Below, one piece after another: positions 7,836-17,262 of a stretch of DNA of 47,405 bases. Location: NCBI GenBank assembly GCA_015061465.1, contig SUWN01000012.1, positions 4,451 through 51,855 of the forward strand, given 5' to 3'. Position 1 is the stretch's first letter. Every line of letters starts with the position of its first letter. The notes beneath the pieces were generated by a model that was not told where the DNA came from, ran no database searches, and saw nothing but the letters and a program-made list of their open reading frames with translations. This DNA comes from Treponema bryantii. GTDB taxonomy: Bacteria > Spirochaetota > Spirochaetia > Treponematales > Treponemataceae. The translations under genes were made by a program, and so were the position numbers.

Positions 7836-8924
7836 ATGAGTAAAAAAGAAATCGAAAATTCAGAAAACAAAGAGAAGTCAGAAAAAAAAGAAAAAAAATC
7901 TTTTGATTTAAAGAAAATTAAGGATTTTGGATTGAATATTGGTAAATCTTATGAATCTTTGCAAAGTTCTATTCCTGCGTTAGTTTTTACTTGTATTGCA
8001 ACTTTTTTAATAATGCTACTTTTTGGATTAACAATTTTCCTTGTTAATGTAAAAGGTCCTGAACAAGTTTTGGTTCCAAATGTAGTCGGAAAAAATCTTG
8101 AAGATGCGTTGATTGAAATGCAAGTAAAAGAACTTTATCCAAAAATCAATTTAAGATATTCAGAAATTCCGGGAGATAAAGGGCAAATCTTGGAACAATC
8201 TCCAGAAGCTGGCGCAATTGTAAAAGGGTATAGCAGAGTTTCGCTTGTTGTAAGTAGAGGCGTTGTTGTTGATACAGTTGGAAATTACGTAGGAATGAAT
8301 ATAGATGATTTGCAAATTAAACTTCAAACTTTATTTGCAGGTCAGACTCGTCCATTAATCGTTTTGTCAGATTTGGAATATAAACCAGATATGTCTGACG
8401 CTGGAACAATTTTGGAACAAGACCCACCAGAAGGAACAAGTATTACAGAACCTGTTGCTGTAAAATTGATTGTAAGCCGTGGTCCAAATTACGAAAATAC
8501 AAGAAGACCTTATGTTATTGGTCAAAGTATTAATGATTTGTTGCAAACAATTGCAAGAAGCAAAATTGTATTTGATATAACTTCCCACGATGCTTTGGAA
8601 GGTGAAATTCCAGGCACTGTAGTTAGCCAGCAACAAATTGAAGATGAATATATTCCAAATTATTCCCGTGTTACTGTAGAAATGGCTATGCCAAAAAAAT
8701 CTAAAGACGATATTGCTTACGGAATCTTCCAACAAAAATTGGCAGAATATCCTTATCCTGTTCCAATGCGTTTAGAAGCAATTCCAGAAGAAGGGGATCC
8801 TTTCACAATCTTGAATTTTGTTCATCCGGGCGGAAATTTAACAATTCCTTATAGTGTGCCTCAAAATACAACATTAGTTTTATATGTTGTTGATAAAATG
8901 ACTGCAAAAAAAGTTGCGTATTAA
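7836..8924 (+). CDS. Membrane-anchored PASTA-domain protein without a kinase domain
   Basis: Residues 1-46 are a Lys/Glu-rich cytoplasmic tail. One transmembrane helix follows (about 47-75, TFLIMLLFGLTIFLVNV). The rest is extracytoplasmic and contains PASTA repeats: VLVPNVVGKNLEDAL near 80, VVDTVGNYVGMNIDDL near 148 and RRPYVIGQSINDLLQ near 222, each with the following V-S-R-G type strand (LVVSRG, LIVSRG). PASTA domains bind peptidoglycan fragments or beta-lactams and usually sit on Ser/Thr kinases or PBPs; here there is neither. The gene lies 13 bp after fmt and 12 bp before aroDE, so it is coexpressed with housekeeping genes. A role in sensing or organising the thin spirochaete cell wall is inferred only. 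Confidence 0.85.
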   Translation: MSKKEIENSENKEKSEKKEKKSFDLKKIKDFGLNIGKSYESLQSSIPALVFTCIATFLIMLLFGLTIFLVNVKGPEQVLVPNVVGKNLEDALIEMQVKELYPKINLRYSEIPGDKGQILEQSPEAGAIVKGYSRVSLVVSRGVVVDTVGNYVGMNIDDLQIKLQTLFAGQTRPLIVLSDLEYKPDMSDAGTILEQDPPEGTSITEPVAVKLIVSRGPNYENTRRPYVIGQSINDLLQTIARSKIVFDITSHDALEGEIPGTVVSQQQIEDEYIPNYSRVTVEMAMPKKSKDDIAYGIFQQKLAEYPYPVPMRLEAIPEEGDPFTILNFVHPGGNLTIPYSVPQNTTLVLYVVDKMTAKKVAY

Positions 8925-8936
8925 TTAGGATAAAAA

Positions 8937-10436
8937 ATGAGCAGACCTTTGATTTGTATGACATTGACTTGTGACACGTTGGCAGAAAACGTAGAACTTG
9001 TCAAAAAGTATGAAAAAGAAATAGATCTTGTTGAACTTCGAGTTGATTTTCTTAATGAAGATGAACAACTTTTTGTAAGAAAATTCCCATCGATGATAAA
9101 TCTTCCTTGTATCTTAACAATTCGTAGAGATGTGGACGGAGGTTTATTTTCGGGTGGTGAATTTTCACGAACAAGTCTTTTTGCTAGAGCATTGGCATTT
9201 GCAAATCAAGATACTGCTAAAAATTTTGCATACGTTGATTTTGAAGATGATTTTAATATTCCAAGTATTCAAGATGCTGCGTTGGCGTTTGGAACAAGAA
9301 TTATCAGAAGTCATCACAATATGGCAGAACCTGTTTATGATATTGTAGAAAAATGTAACAGCATGAGAAAAACAGGTTTCGAAATTCCAAAAATTGCATT
9401 TATGCCAAAACAGCTTTCTGATGTAACTCGTTTATTTCAAGAAGGAAAGAAAGTTCAAGGTGACCATATTTTGTGTGCAATGGGCCCAGTTGGAATGCCG
9501 TCAAGAATTCTTTCTACTTTTTCAAATTCATATTTAACTTACATTTCACCAAAAGAAACTATTCAAAATGTAAAAGAAGTAAGACAGTTGACTCCTTATG
9601 AAGTTAATGAATTGTATCGATTTAAATCAATTTCTGAAAATACAAAATTATTTGGATTACTTGGTTGGCCGTTAGTAAAAACAGATAGCCCAGTAATTCA
9701 TAACTTTGGTTATAGAAAATTTGGAATGGATGCTTGTTATTTTCCAATTCGTACGCCGATTGTTTCTGATGCCTTGCATTTTGCAGATTATCTAAATATT
9801 ACAGGAATGTCTGTTACAATTCCTCATAAAGAATCTGTTTTGTATTATTTGCATGAACAGTCTCCAGAAGTTGTAAATATTGGTGCTTGTAACACAATTG
9901 TAAAAAGAAACAACAAATGGATTGGTTATAATACAGATGCTTACGGTTTTAAACGTTCGTTGGAAGAATTTATTGGTGATTTTAAAATTAAACGCAAAAA
10001 AGTTTCTGTAATAGGTGCGGGCGGCGCAGCAAAAGCAATTGCTTACGTTTTAAAACAGATGGGCGCAAAAGTTTGTATTTTTAATAGAACAGTTGAGACT
10101 GCAAAAAATCTTGCTGAAAAATATGGATTTCAATATTGCCAGTTGAGTCAAGAAGCCGCGCCTGTTATTGATGAATATTCTAGTTTAATTATTCAGACAA
10201 CTTCTGTCGGAATGAATAGTTCGGGAATGTCTGACGAAACAAATGACCCAATTTGGTTTTATAATTTTCACGGAAACGAATTAGTTTTTGATATTGTTTA
10301 TAACCCAGCAATCACGCCAATTATGAGACGAGCGTCTTTAGCAGGTTGTCGTGTTTTGAATGGATATAAAATGCTTGAATATCAGGCATATATGCAATTT
10401 AAATTATTTACAGGAAAAGATTATGAATCAGAATGA
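8937..10436 (+). CDS. aroDE: Bifunctional 3-dehydroquinate dehydratase / shikimate dehydrogenase
   Basis: Carries out steps 3 and 4 of the shikimate pathway. Residues 1-~215 are type I dehydroquinase: VELRVDFL, FAYVDFEDDF, RSHHNM with the catalytic His, and KIAFMPKQ with the Schiff-base Lys. Residues ~228-499 are shikimate dehydrogenase: KLFGLLGWPLVKTDSPVIHN, SVTIPHKE with the catalytic Lys, YNTDAYGF with the partner Asp, and the NADP-binding loop VIGAGGAAKAI. The substrate motif usually reads G-x-P-(x)-H-S-x-S-P; here it is GWPLVKTDSP, lacking the His-Ser pair. The order matches the fused AroDE of plants and Chlamydiae. The stop overlaps the rpiA start by 14 bp. Confidence 0.93.
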   Translation: MSRPLICMTLTCDTLAENVELVKKYEKEIDLVELRVDFLNEDEQLFVRKFPSMINLPCILTIRRDVDGGLFSGGEFSRTSLFARALAFANQDTAKNFAYVDFEDDFNIPSIQDAALAFGTRIIRSHHNMAEPVYDIVEKCNSMRKTGFEIPKIAFMPKQLSDVTRLFQEGKKVQGDHILCAMGPVGMPSRILSTFSNSYLTYISPKETIQNVKEVRQLTPYEVNELYRFKSISENTKLFGLLGWPLVKTDSPVIHNFGYRKFGMDACYFPIRTPIVSDALHFADYLNITGMSVTIPHKESVLYYLHEQSPEVVNIGACNTIVKRNNKWIGYNTDAYGFKRSLEEFIGDFKIKRKKVSVIGAGGAAKAIAYVLKQMGAKVCIFNRTVETAKNLAEKYGFQYCQLSQEAAPVIDEYSSLIIQTTSVGMNSSGMSDETNDPIWFYNFHGNELVFDIVYNPAITPIMRRASLAGCRVLNGYKMLEYQAYMQFKLFTGKDYESE

Positions 10437-11145
10437 ACAAAAAATTCTTGTTGCGAATACAGCAATTGATACATTGATAAAAGAAGGTAAAATCTTTAGC
10501 GGAATGAAAATAGGATTAGGAACTGGTTCTACTGCAATGCCTGCTGTAAAAAGACTTGCTGAACATTTGGAAAAAGGAACAATAAAAGATGTAAAAGCGG
10601 TTGTAACAAGTTTCCAAACTGCAAACGCATGTCAGGAATGGGGAATTCCAGTTTATTCATTAAACGATAAAATTATTGACGGACAATTAGATTTAGCAAT
10701 TGATGGAGCTGATGAAGTTGATCCAAATTGTAATTGTATAAAAGGTGGAGGAGCAGCTTTACTTCAAGAAAAAATGGTTGAATATAACTCAAAAATCTTT
10801 GTTGTAATTGCAGATTCATCTAAATCAGTTCAAACAATCGGGACAGGTTTTAGAGTTCCTGTAGAAATTATTGGAGCTGCAAGAATTCCTGTTGTAAAAG
10901 CATTAAATGCTTTAGGTGCAGATTGTGTTTTACGCGAAGGTGTAAAAAAATGCGGTCCTGTAATCACAGATAACGGAAACCAGATTTTAGACTGTTTGTG
11001 GCAAAATCCAATTGATGTTCCAAAAATGGAAGAAGAAATTAATAAAATTGTTGGAGTTGTAGAAAACGGACTTTTTACAAAAAATAAACCAATTGTGTTT
11101 ATTGCAAAAGAAGACGGTTCTGTAGAACAACGCAACTGGCACTAA
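10423..11145 (+). CDS. rpiA: Ribose-5-phosphate isomerase A
   Basis: Interconverts ribose 5-phosphate and ribulose 5-phosphate in the pentose phosphate pathway. Motifs are GLGTGSTAMPAVKRL (phosphate loop), TSFQTANAC, DGADEVDPN (catalytic Asp) and CIKGGGAALLQEKMV (catalytic Lys region), in standard order and length (about 240 residues). The chosen ATG (MNQNEQK) has AGGAAAAG upstream; an in-frame extension to 10360 would lie inside aroDE and is unlikely. It overlaps the aroDE stop by 14 bp, indicating translational coupling. Pentose phosphates link this gene to the erythrose-4-phosphate demand of the aro pathway. Confidence 0.94.
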   Translation: MNQNEQKILVANTAIDTLIKEGKIFSGMKIGLGTGSTAMPAVKRLAEHLEKGTIKDVKAVVTSFQTANACQEWGIPVYSLNDKIIDGQLDLAIDGADEVDPNCNCIKGGGAALLQEKMVEYNSKIFVVIADSSKSVQTIGTGFRVPVEIIGAARIPVVKALNALGADCVLREGVKKCGPVITDNGNQILDCLWQNPIDVPKMEEEINKIVGVVENGLFTKNKPIVFIAKEDGSVEQRNWH

Positions 11146-11148
11146 TAA

Positions 11149-12552
11149 ATGTTTTATCCTTTTGAGCCTTCAAAAGCAAATTCCTATTGTTTAAAACTCA
11201 TTTCTGCTTTAAACAATGGGAATGTTTTTTTTAAACAAATCACAAAAGAAAGCGATTCTAGAAAAAATCAAGGCGTGATGATTGGTTGTCTTGTTTGTCG
11301 TGATAAAAATGGCAATGAGAAAATTTTGTACGCACTTTCTGGAATAAGCAAAGAATTGAGTTTAGTTTCATCTTTTTTGCAAGAAGATTTTGTTTTTGTT
11401 CCTCCGATTGTTGATGCTAAAAAAATCAACGAAGCACTTTTTAAAAATGATGATTTAATCCACGAATTAACTGACAAAATAAATGAACTCAAAAAATCAA
11501 AGATTCCAAATGATGAAAAATCGAACGCAAATTTAAAAGAACTTGTGGAAACTAGACGAAAACTAACAGACGAATCGCTTTTAAATGTTTTTTCCCTTTA
11601 TGAATTTACACGTTTTGATGGAAAAAACATTTCTTTAAATCAAATTATTCAGAATCACGGAAATAAATTGCCACCAACTGGAACTGGGGATTGTTGTGCA
11701 CCTAAACTTTTAAGTTATGCTTTTAAAAATGAGTTAATTCCGTTGAGTATGGATGAAATTTATTTTGGACCGGACACTTCAACTAAAAAAAATGGAAATT
11801 CTTACGCGCCTTGTGATGAACGTTGCGGATTTATTCTTCCAGAAATTCTTGGCCTTGAAATTATTTATCGTGATGAAAATATAATTGTTGTAAATAAACA
11901 ATCAGGGGTGCTTTCTGTTCCGGGGCGCGGAGAAGATAAACAAGATTGTATTGTTTCAAGAGTAAAACGTCTTTTTCCTGATTGTATAAATCAGCCTTCT
12001 GTTCATCGTCTTGATATGGAAACTTCTGGTGTAATGGTTTTGGCTTTTACAGAACAAGCTCACAAAGAATTGAATCGTGCATTTGAAAATAGACTTGTTC
12101 AAAAAAAATACGAAGCATATTTAGATGGAATTTTAGAAAAATCAGATGGAATGCTTTCTCCCAAAAAAGGTGAAAAATCTGGCGAAATAAAATTGAAATT
12201 TCGTTTGGACGTAGATAATCGACCTCACCAAATTTACGACGAAGTTTACGGAAAAGAAGGAATTACGCTTTGGCAAAATTGTGGTGTTGTAATTTACAAA
12301 AATCCGTGTACAAATCAGAGTAAAAAAGTCACAAAAGTGATTTACACGCCACTTACAGGCCGAACTCATCAGTTGCGACTTGTAAGCAGCGATATTCATG
12401 GTTTTAATTTACCAATTATTGGTGATACTTTGTACGGACATTGTGAACAAGGCCAACGTTTGATGCTTCATGCATTTTATTTGTCGTTCAATCATCCAAT
12501 AACTGGCGAACTTATGGAATTTACTGTGCCTTTTTCTGATAGCTCGCTTTAA
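11149..12552 (+). CDS. RluA-family RNA pseudouridine synthase with N-terminal extension
   Basis: Isomerises uridine to pseudouridine in rRNA or tRNA. The catalytic domain (about residues 235-460) has IIYRDENIIVVNKQSGVLSVPG, PSVHRLDMETSGVMVLA with the catalytic Asp, and GRTHQLRL. The N-terminal ~230 residues form an extra domain with a helical stretch (ELTDKINELKKSKI) and the motif PTGTGDCCAPKLL, which I recall from the large RluA-like subgroup. The gene begins 3 bp after the rpiA stop and lacks a clear ribosome-binding site of its own, so reinitiation is likely. Its last 32 bp overlap the end of the convergent gene downstream. The target nucleotide cannot be predicted. Confidence 0.88.
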   Translation: MFYPFEPSKANSYCLKLISALNNGNVFFKQITKESDSRKNQGVMIGCLVCRDKNGNEKILYALSGISKELSLVSSFLQEDFVFVPPIVDAKKINEALFKNDDLIHELTDKINELKKSKIPNDEKSNANLKELVETRRKLTDESLLNVFSLYEFTRFDGKNISLNQIIQNHGNKLPPTGTGDCCAPKLLSYAFKNELIPLSMDEIYFGPDTSTKKNGNSYAPCDERCGFILPEILGLEIIYRDENIIVVNKQSGVLSVPGRGEDKQDCIVSRVKRLFPDCINQPSVHRLDMETSGVMVLAFTEQAHKELNRAFENRLVQKKYEAYLDGILEKSDGMLSPKKGEKSGEIKLKFRLDVDNRPHQIYDEVYGKEGITLWQNCGVVIYKNPCTNQSKKVTKVIYTPLTGRTHQLRLVSSDIHGFNLPIIGDTLYGHCEQGQRLMLHAFYLSFNHPITGELMEFTVPFSDSSL

Positions 12553-14464
12553 TTGCATCAGCAAATAATTTGTTTTGGTCGTTGCGTTCTTCTACAGAGA
12601 ATTGAGGTTTTCCATCAATTGCCGAAACTCTGTAAATGTGCATTGGATTTGTTGCGTATGCAGGGCTGTCAGGATTATTAATCCACCAATCTAAAACAGA
12701 AATAAAACAAAGTGTGTATTTTAATAAATTTGCATTTGTTGCGTTTGTATTTGCAGTTTTATTTTGTGCTCCTAAAAGAACATCAAGACGTTTTGAAACA
12801 ATATTTGGAATGTCAAAAGTGTAATGATCCCAAGGATTTTCTATCAAAGAAACTGGACTACGGTGAGCGGCATTTGCATCACATTCATTTACAACTAAAG
12901 TTAAATATTTTCTTGCAAAATCAGTTCTGTGGAATAAAGGACGATATTTGCTTTCATCTGTTGGATGTTCGAGCAAAAGTTGGTCAAATTTAAAGTTTGG
13001 CATAAAGTGGTAAGTTGTTTGCCACAAAAGCGAAGTGATTGTTTTTTTACCAATGTGTGTTTTTTCGTAGTCGGGTTGAGAATAAACAGAATTTGTTAAA
13101 TCTTTTAAAGGTTCGCAATAAAGTCTAGAGAATGTTTCTTCACGGTAAGCCGACCAGTCATCTAAAATACTGTAAATTGAATCAGAGCCATTTTTTTGTG
13201 ATTCGGTAGATTTAAATTTGATATTTCTACAACCTTGGAAACAATCTTCAATTATGTGTTGCAAAACCATAATAACTTGAATCGGATTTTCTGGAGAAAG
13301 CACGTTGAATCCATCATCAAAATTATATAAAGGTTGGAAATAAGGATACATATCTGGATGTTCATCTAATTTATCAAATCCAGATTGTGGGAAAAGTTGG
13401 TTCAATAATTTAAGTCCAGTAAGAACTGTAGAATCTTTAATTCCTTTTTTTGGAGGCGCAATAACTGATTTTTTTTCTTCTTTAGGTTTTTCTTCTTTTT
13501 GTTTTTCAGGAAGAAGAAGGTCAAATTTATGTAAACCAACAAATTTAAGAATATCAGCTACTTTAAGAGAGAAGAATGAAGCGAAAGGTTCGTAAGAATC
13601 TGTACACATTCTCATTAATAAAGGATACATTTTTCTAATAATTTCTGTATCGATGTAAAGCCATTCTGTGATTGCTTCTTTTGCCAATGCAGAAAGTTTA
13701 TCTTGTGGAGAATCTGGGTAAGCCGTTTCGTCAGAATAAATTTCTTTAATCAATTTTGGAATTTTGTTATTTCCGTAGTAATAAACAGTCACGATTGGTT
13801 TAAAAATCGCTCTTACAATAGGAATTAAATCTGTTGTAAGTACAACTGGAAGTGTTTGAAGATATGCGTATTCTGATTTTATAGATTGAACAGACCAAGA
13901 AGCAACCATTCTTAAAAATTTGTATTTTGGTTCAGTTCCGCTTGCAATTTTTGTTTTGTAAGTAGAAGGTGCCATCTGAATCAAAGTTTTTATAACAGTT
14001 GTAAATCCTTCTAAATGTTCAATATTGTGTTTTAGAGTATATTCATAAAAATATGGTAAAATTTTTTCAGTTCCATTTTTTTGCCATGAACGCAAGAAAT
14101 TAAAAAATCCGTAATTTTGTTTAATTTTATGGTCTGGACTCATCATCAATTTTTCTATTGTAGAATTTGTTTTTTTAGAAATAACGGGCAATTCTTCTTT
14201 TGTGCGTTTTTTTGGAGTATTATTGTTTGATGAAGAATTTGATGATGAAGACGAGGATGAAGGCGCGTTTCTGATTATTTTTCCTGTGTTTTTTGCAGGT
14301 GAGTTGTTACTGTAGCTGCTTGTAGATTTTTCGTATAAAACTTCGCCACCAAGTTTTTTTGCCATGATAGCTGCTTCTTCAGAATCGATATTTCCAATAT
14401 TCTTTCTTGTTTTATCCAAAGTTCCTGGTTCCCAATCAGCAACTCTTTTTATTTCATCGCTCAT
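12521..14464 (-). CDS. Large cytoplasmic protein of unknown function (647 aa)
   Basis: I do not recognise a family. The start is set at the ATG preceded by GGAGG (MSDEIKRV); an upstream in-frame ATG at 14476 lies before that site. After ~50 ordered residues there is a Ser/Asn tract around 65-85 and a basic patch (TPKKRTKEEL), then a mostly helical region. A Lys/Glu/Pro linker near 335-350 (EKQKEEKPKEEKK) separates it from a C-terminal domain rich in aromatic residues. There is no signal peptide or membrane span. It resembles the 563-aa protein at 1632-3323 in style (disordered low-complexity N-terminus, large helical body) but no direct homology is visible. It is cotranscribed with the gene upstream on the same strand (28 bp gap). 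Confidence 0.7.
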   Translation of the reverse strand: MSDEIKRVADWEPGTLDKTRKNIGNIDSEEAAIMAKKLGGEVLYEKSTSSYSNNSPAKNTGKIIRNAPSSSSSSSNSSSNNNTPKKRTKEELPVISKKTNSTIEKLMMSPDHKIKQNYGFFNFLRSWQKNGTEKILPYFYEYTLKHNIEHLEGFTTVIKTLIQMAPSTYKTKIASGTEPKYKFLRMVASWSVQSIKSEYAYLQTLPVVLTTDLIPIVRAIFKPIVTVYYYGNNKIPKLIKEIYSDETAYPDSPQDKLSALAKEAITEWLYIDTEIIRKMYPLLMRMCTDSYEPFASFFSLKVADILKFVGLHKFDLLLPEKQKEEKPKEEKKSVIAPPKKGIKDSTVLTGLKLLNQLFPQSGFDKLDEHPDMYPYFQPLYNFDDGFNVLSPENPIQVIMVLQHIIEDCFQGCRNIKFKSTESQKNGSDSIYSILDDWSAYREETFSRLYCEPLKDLTNSVYSQPDYEKTHIGKKTITSLLWQTTYHFMPNFKFDQLLLEHPTDESKYRPLFHRTDFARKYLTLVVNECDANAAHRSPVSLIENPWDHYTFDIPNIVSKRLDVLLGAQNKTANTNATNANLLKYTLCFISVLDWWINNPDSPAYATNPMHIYRVSAIDGKPQFSVEERNDQNKLFADAIKASYQKKAQ

Positions 14465-14492
14465 AAAATCCTCCAAAAATTATGTTATTGAA

Positions 14493-15545
14493 TTAAATTC
14501 TTAATTGTGCTGTATATAAAATGCCTGGCAAACTTCTTAAAGTAATTTTTTCCCCTTCGCTAGTTAATAGAGTTCCTTCAAAAGTTCCGTAGATTGTTGA
14601 GTATGAAGTTCGCATTGCAATTATATTTAAAGTACGTTTTGTAACAGAAGAAGGCACGAATGTTAAATCTACCATGCTTTCTGTGTCTTGAATAATCCAA
14701 TTTTTATCAATCCCAAACGGATGTGTCATAATCACGCTAGGTAATGCTGTTGGTTTTCCGTCTACAATCAAAACATTGTTGTTATATAAATCTGCATTTG
14801 CTGCGTCCAAATTAGAATATTGCATTGTAAAAAAAACATCTTTGCCTTTTACTTTTCCCAATGAATATAACATTTTTGTGTGCGAGCGTAATTTAAAATA
14901 TGTACGATTTAGTACAAAAGCAGCCAAGCCGGTTGAATTATCTGCTTCTGTTAAATTTAAAAGAACCTTTCCTCGTACGTTCATTGTGTTCATCCAAGTT
15001 GCAGAACATCTTGAAGAAACAGGCGAAGGATTTACAAACATCAAATCAGCTTTGCTTGGTGAATCAGAAATTCCGTGAATTAATCCCGACGCCGAAGGTC
15101 TAACATCATCGCCTTTTAATTTGAATTTAAGCGATATATCTTTATGATTATTTTGCCAGCTGATTTTTATAAAACGCGCTTTTTTGTGACTTGTACAAGA
15201 AGCTTGAATTGTATTTTGAGGAACAAAACGTTTTCTAGAAAGCATGAATGTGTGATAAACGTATTTTTTGGATGTTTCTTTTTCCCAAAGAATTACTTCT
15301 GCTAAACCAAAAACTTTAAAATCAAAAAAATCAACGCGACCAAATATTTTATCCAAAGAAAAAATATAATTTAATCTACTTTTGATTCTTAATCTTGAAA
15401 GAAAAGTTGGAAGAGGAATCCCTGCGTATGGGGTTTTCATGCCTGTAATACTAAATTTTTTACAAACGCCATTGTAAGTACCAAAATTCGCTTTTCCATT
15501 GCGGATAATAGTTTCAGGCGGATTTGTAAATTCTCGAAAGTACAC
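14493..15545 (-). CDS. Protein resembling DUF2804 family
   Basis: A 350-residue soluble protein with a likely all-beta composition. Architecture and motifs (FTNPP near the start, RIKSRLNYIFSLDKIFGRVDFFDFKVF, GLIHGISD, then RTYFKLRSHTKMLYSLGKVKG) recall DUF2804, a family of unknown function; the match is from memory and not strong. It starts with GTG at 15545, preceded by AGGAG at 6 nt. It is followed on the same strand by the 647-aa unknown protein, so the two probably work together. Nothing in the sequence identifies a substrate. Confidence 0.6.
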   Translation of the reverse strand: MYFREFTNPPETIIRNGKANFGTYNGVCKKFSITGMKTPYAGIPLPTFLSRLRIKSRLNYIFSLDKIFGRVDFFDFKVFGLAEVILWEKETSKKYVYHTFMLSRKRFVPQNTIQASCTSHKKARFIKISWQNNHKDISLKFKLKGDDVRPSASGLIHGISDSPSKADLMFVNPSPVSSRCSATWMNTMNVRGKVLLNLTEADNSTGLAAFVLNRTYFKLRSHTKMLYSLGKVKGKDVFFTMQYSNLDAANADLYNNNVLIVDGKPTALPSVIMTHPFGIDKNWIIQDTESMVDLTFVPSSVTKRTLNIIAMRTSYSTIYGTFEGTLLTSEGEKITLRSLPGILYTAQLRI

Positions 15546-15677
15546 ACGTCGCTCCTAAAAAAGACTTAGAATTCAATTATATAAGAAAAGATGTGTTCTA
15601 GCAAATATAAAATTAATTTGACTATATTTGTTTTCTTTATTATCTTTTTTATATATCACTATCTTTTGAGGAATTTT

Positions 15678-16274
15678 ATGAAATTTAAATCCATTTTTTT
15701 AAATAGCGTTTTAGTTGTAATTGGATTGTTGATGCTTATAATGCCAAAAACTTGTTTAAAAGCTGTAATCGTTGTAATGGGAATTGCGGGTGTTATTGGC
15801 GGATTTTACACTTTGATTAATACAATTCGTTCGTCTATAGAAAAATCTTACAAAAAAAACTTTTTTCTAAAAGCTTTCATTGAGATTTTAATTGGACTTT
15901 TAGCAATTATTTTTCCTTTTGCATTGGCAAATTCTATGGTTGTAGTTTGGAACATAATTACATACATTTTTGCTGCAATTTTGCTAGTTTTTGCTTTTTA
16001 CGGATTTTATACAGCGTCCAAACTAAAAGGCGTTGCTGGTTATGACAGAAAACAAATTTCTTCCGAAAGTTTGCTTTGTATTTTATTTGCAGTTTTGCTC
16101 ATTTTAATTCCAATAAAAGCAGTAGGAATTTTATTAATCAGAGTTATTGGTGTTATTGGAATTTTGATTGGAATTTTTGCTATCGTTATAGAAATAATTG
16201 CATGGAAAAATAAATCGGATTATGAAGTTGTAATTTCAGATTCGGAAGATGATTCACCATCTACACAAGAATAA
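15678..16274 (+). CDS. DUF308/HdeD-like integral membrane protein
   Basis: A 198-residue inner-membrane protein with about six hydrophobic helices (for example FLNSVLVVIGLLMLIMP, VVMGIAGVIGGFYTLI, LIGLLAIIFPFALANS and a C-terminal GVIGILIGIFAIVIEII). Paired short helices with Gly-rich turns are typical of DUF308/HdeD. The start is the ATG at 15678, preceded by TGAGG; a frame reaching back to 15591 has no ribosome-binding site and adds a non-homologous hydrophobic stretch. The C-terminus is acidic and cytoplasmic (SDSEDDSPS). HdeD is linked to acid resistance in E. coli; a role here is not known. Confidence 0.75.
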   Translation: MKFKSIFLNSVLVVIGLLMLIMPKTCLKAVIVVMGIAGVIGGFYTLINTIRSSIEKSYKKNFFLKAFIEILIGLLAIIFPFALANSMVVVWNIITYIFAAILLVFAFYGFYTASKLKGVAGYDRKQISSESLLCILFAVLLILIPIKAVGILLIRVIGVIGILIGIFAIVIEIIAWKNKSDYEVVISDSEDDSPSTQE

Positions 16275-16296
16275 AAAATTCTGTACAATATGATTG

Positions 16297-17244
16297 ATGA
16301 AAAATTTCTGTTTTAAAACTGAACAAACAATCAGATTAGATGAATTTTTAAGAAAAAATCTTTCTCTCCAAATTTCTAACGAAAATTTTAGCAATAGTAA
16401 ACTTAGACGATTAATTTTAGCGGGCGTAGTTTTTGTGAACGGAAAGCAAATTAGGCGGCCCGCTTTTGAATTGCGCGGAAAATCAACAGTTTGCGTTGAA
16501 TATGATGAAGAAAAATTTTTTTACGAAAAACAACCCGACGATATTCAGTTTGAATTAACAGAAAAAGACGTTTTGTTTGAAGATGAATATTTAATTGTTG
16601 TGAATAAACCAGCATTTTTTCCGGTAGAACAAACAATCACTGGCCAGCGCGATAATTTGCACGATGCTGTTGTGCGTTATTTATGGAATAAAAATAAATC
16701 GTTACGAAATCCTCCGTATTGCGGAATAATGCATCGTTTGGATAGAGAGACGAGCGGTGTGATTTTGTTTACAAAACAACGATGTGTAAATACGCAGATT
16801 CACCAAATGTTTGAAAATCACGATTTTAAAAAACTTTATATTGCAGTTTGTGCTACAAATAAAAATGTGAATTATAAAAAAGGCCAAAAATTCACAATTC
16901 AAAAAGACATCGGAAGAATAAGTTCCAAAACTCAAAAAACAAAGTGGGGAAGTCTTTCCAAACAAAAAGGCGGCTTGGATTCTAAAACAGAATTTGAAAT
17001 TTTGAATAAATTTTGCAAAAACAATTTGAATTATTTTGTGGTTCAAGCAGATTTGTTTACAGGTCGCACTCACCAAATTAGAGTTCATTTGAGCGAAGAA
17101 GGATTACCTTTGCTTGGCGATACGCTTTACGGAGGCGTTCAATCAGAAAGAATAATGTTGCACGCAAATTTGTTGCAATTTATTCATCCACAAACTAAAG
17201 AAGAATTAAAAATATCGGCTCCAGTTCCTTTTATTTTAGAATAA
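16297..17244 (+). CDS. RluA-family RNA pseudouridine synthase (RluC/RluD-like, with S4 domain)
   Basis: Residues 1-75 form an S4-like RNA-binding domain (RLDEFLRKN, RRLILAGVVFVNGKQ). The catalytic domain follows, with DEYLIVVNKPAFFPVE, GIMHRLDRETSGVILF (catalytic Asp) and GRTHQIRVHLSEEGLPLLGDTLYGG. This is the standard RluC/RluD layout and length. The ATG at 16297 lacks a Shine-Dalgarno site; TACAAT ends at 16289, 7 nt before it, so the transcript may be leaderless. An in-frame TTG sits directly upstream at 16294. It is separate in sequence from the larger pseudouridine synthase at 11149. Confidence 0.9.
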   Translation: MKNFCFKTEQTIRLDEFLRKNLSLQISNENFSNSKLRRLILAGVVFVNGKQIRRPAFELRGKSTVCVEYDEEKFFYEKQPDDIQFELTEKDVLFEDEYLIVVNKPAFFPVEQTITGQRDNLHDAVVRYLWNKNKSLRNPPYCGIMHRLDRETSGVILFTKQRCVNTQIHQMFENHDFKKLYIAVCATNKNVNYKKGQKFTIQKDIGRISSKTQKTKWGSLSKQKGGLDSKTEFEILNKFCKNNLNYFVVQADLFTGRTHQIRVHLSEEGLPLLGDTLYGGVQSERIMLHANLLQFIHPQTKEELKISAPVPFILE

Positions 17245-17262
17245 ATTCTGTTATCATAAAAA

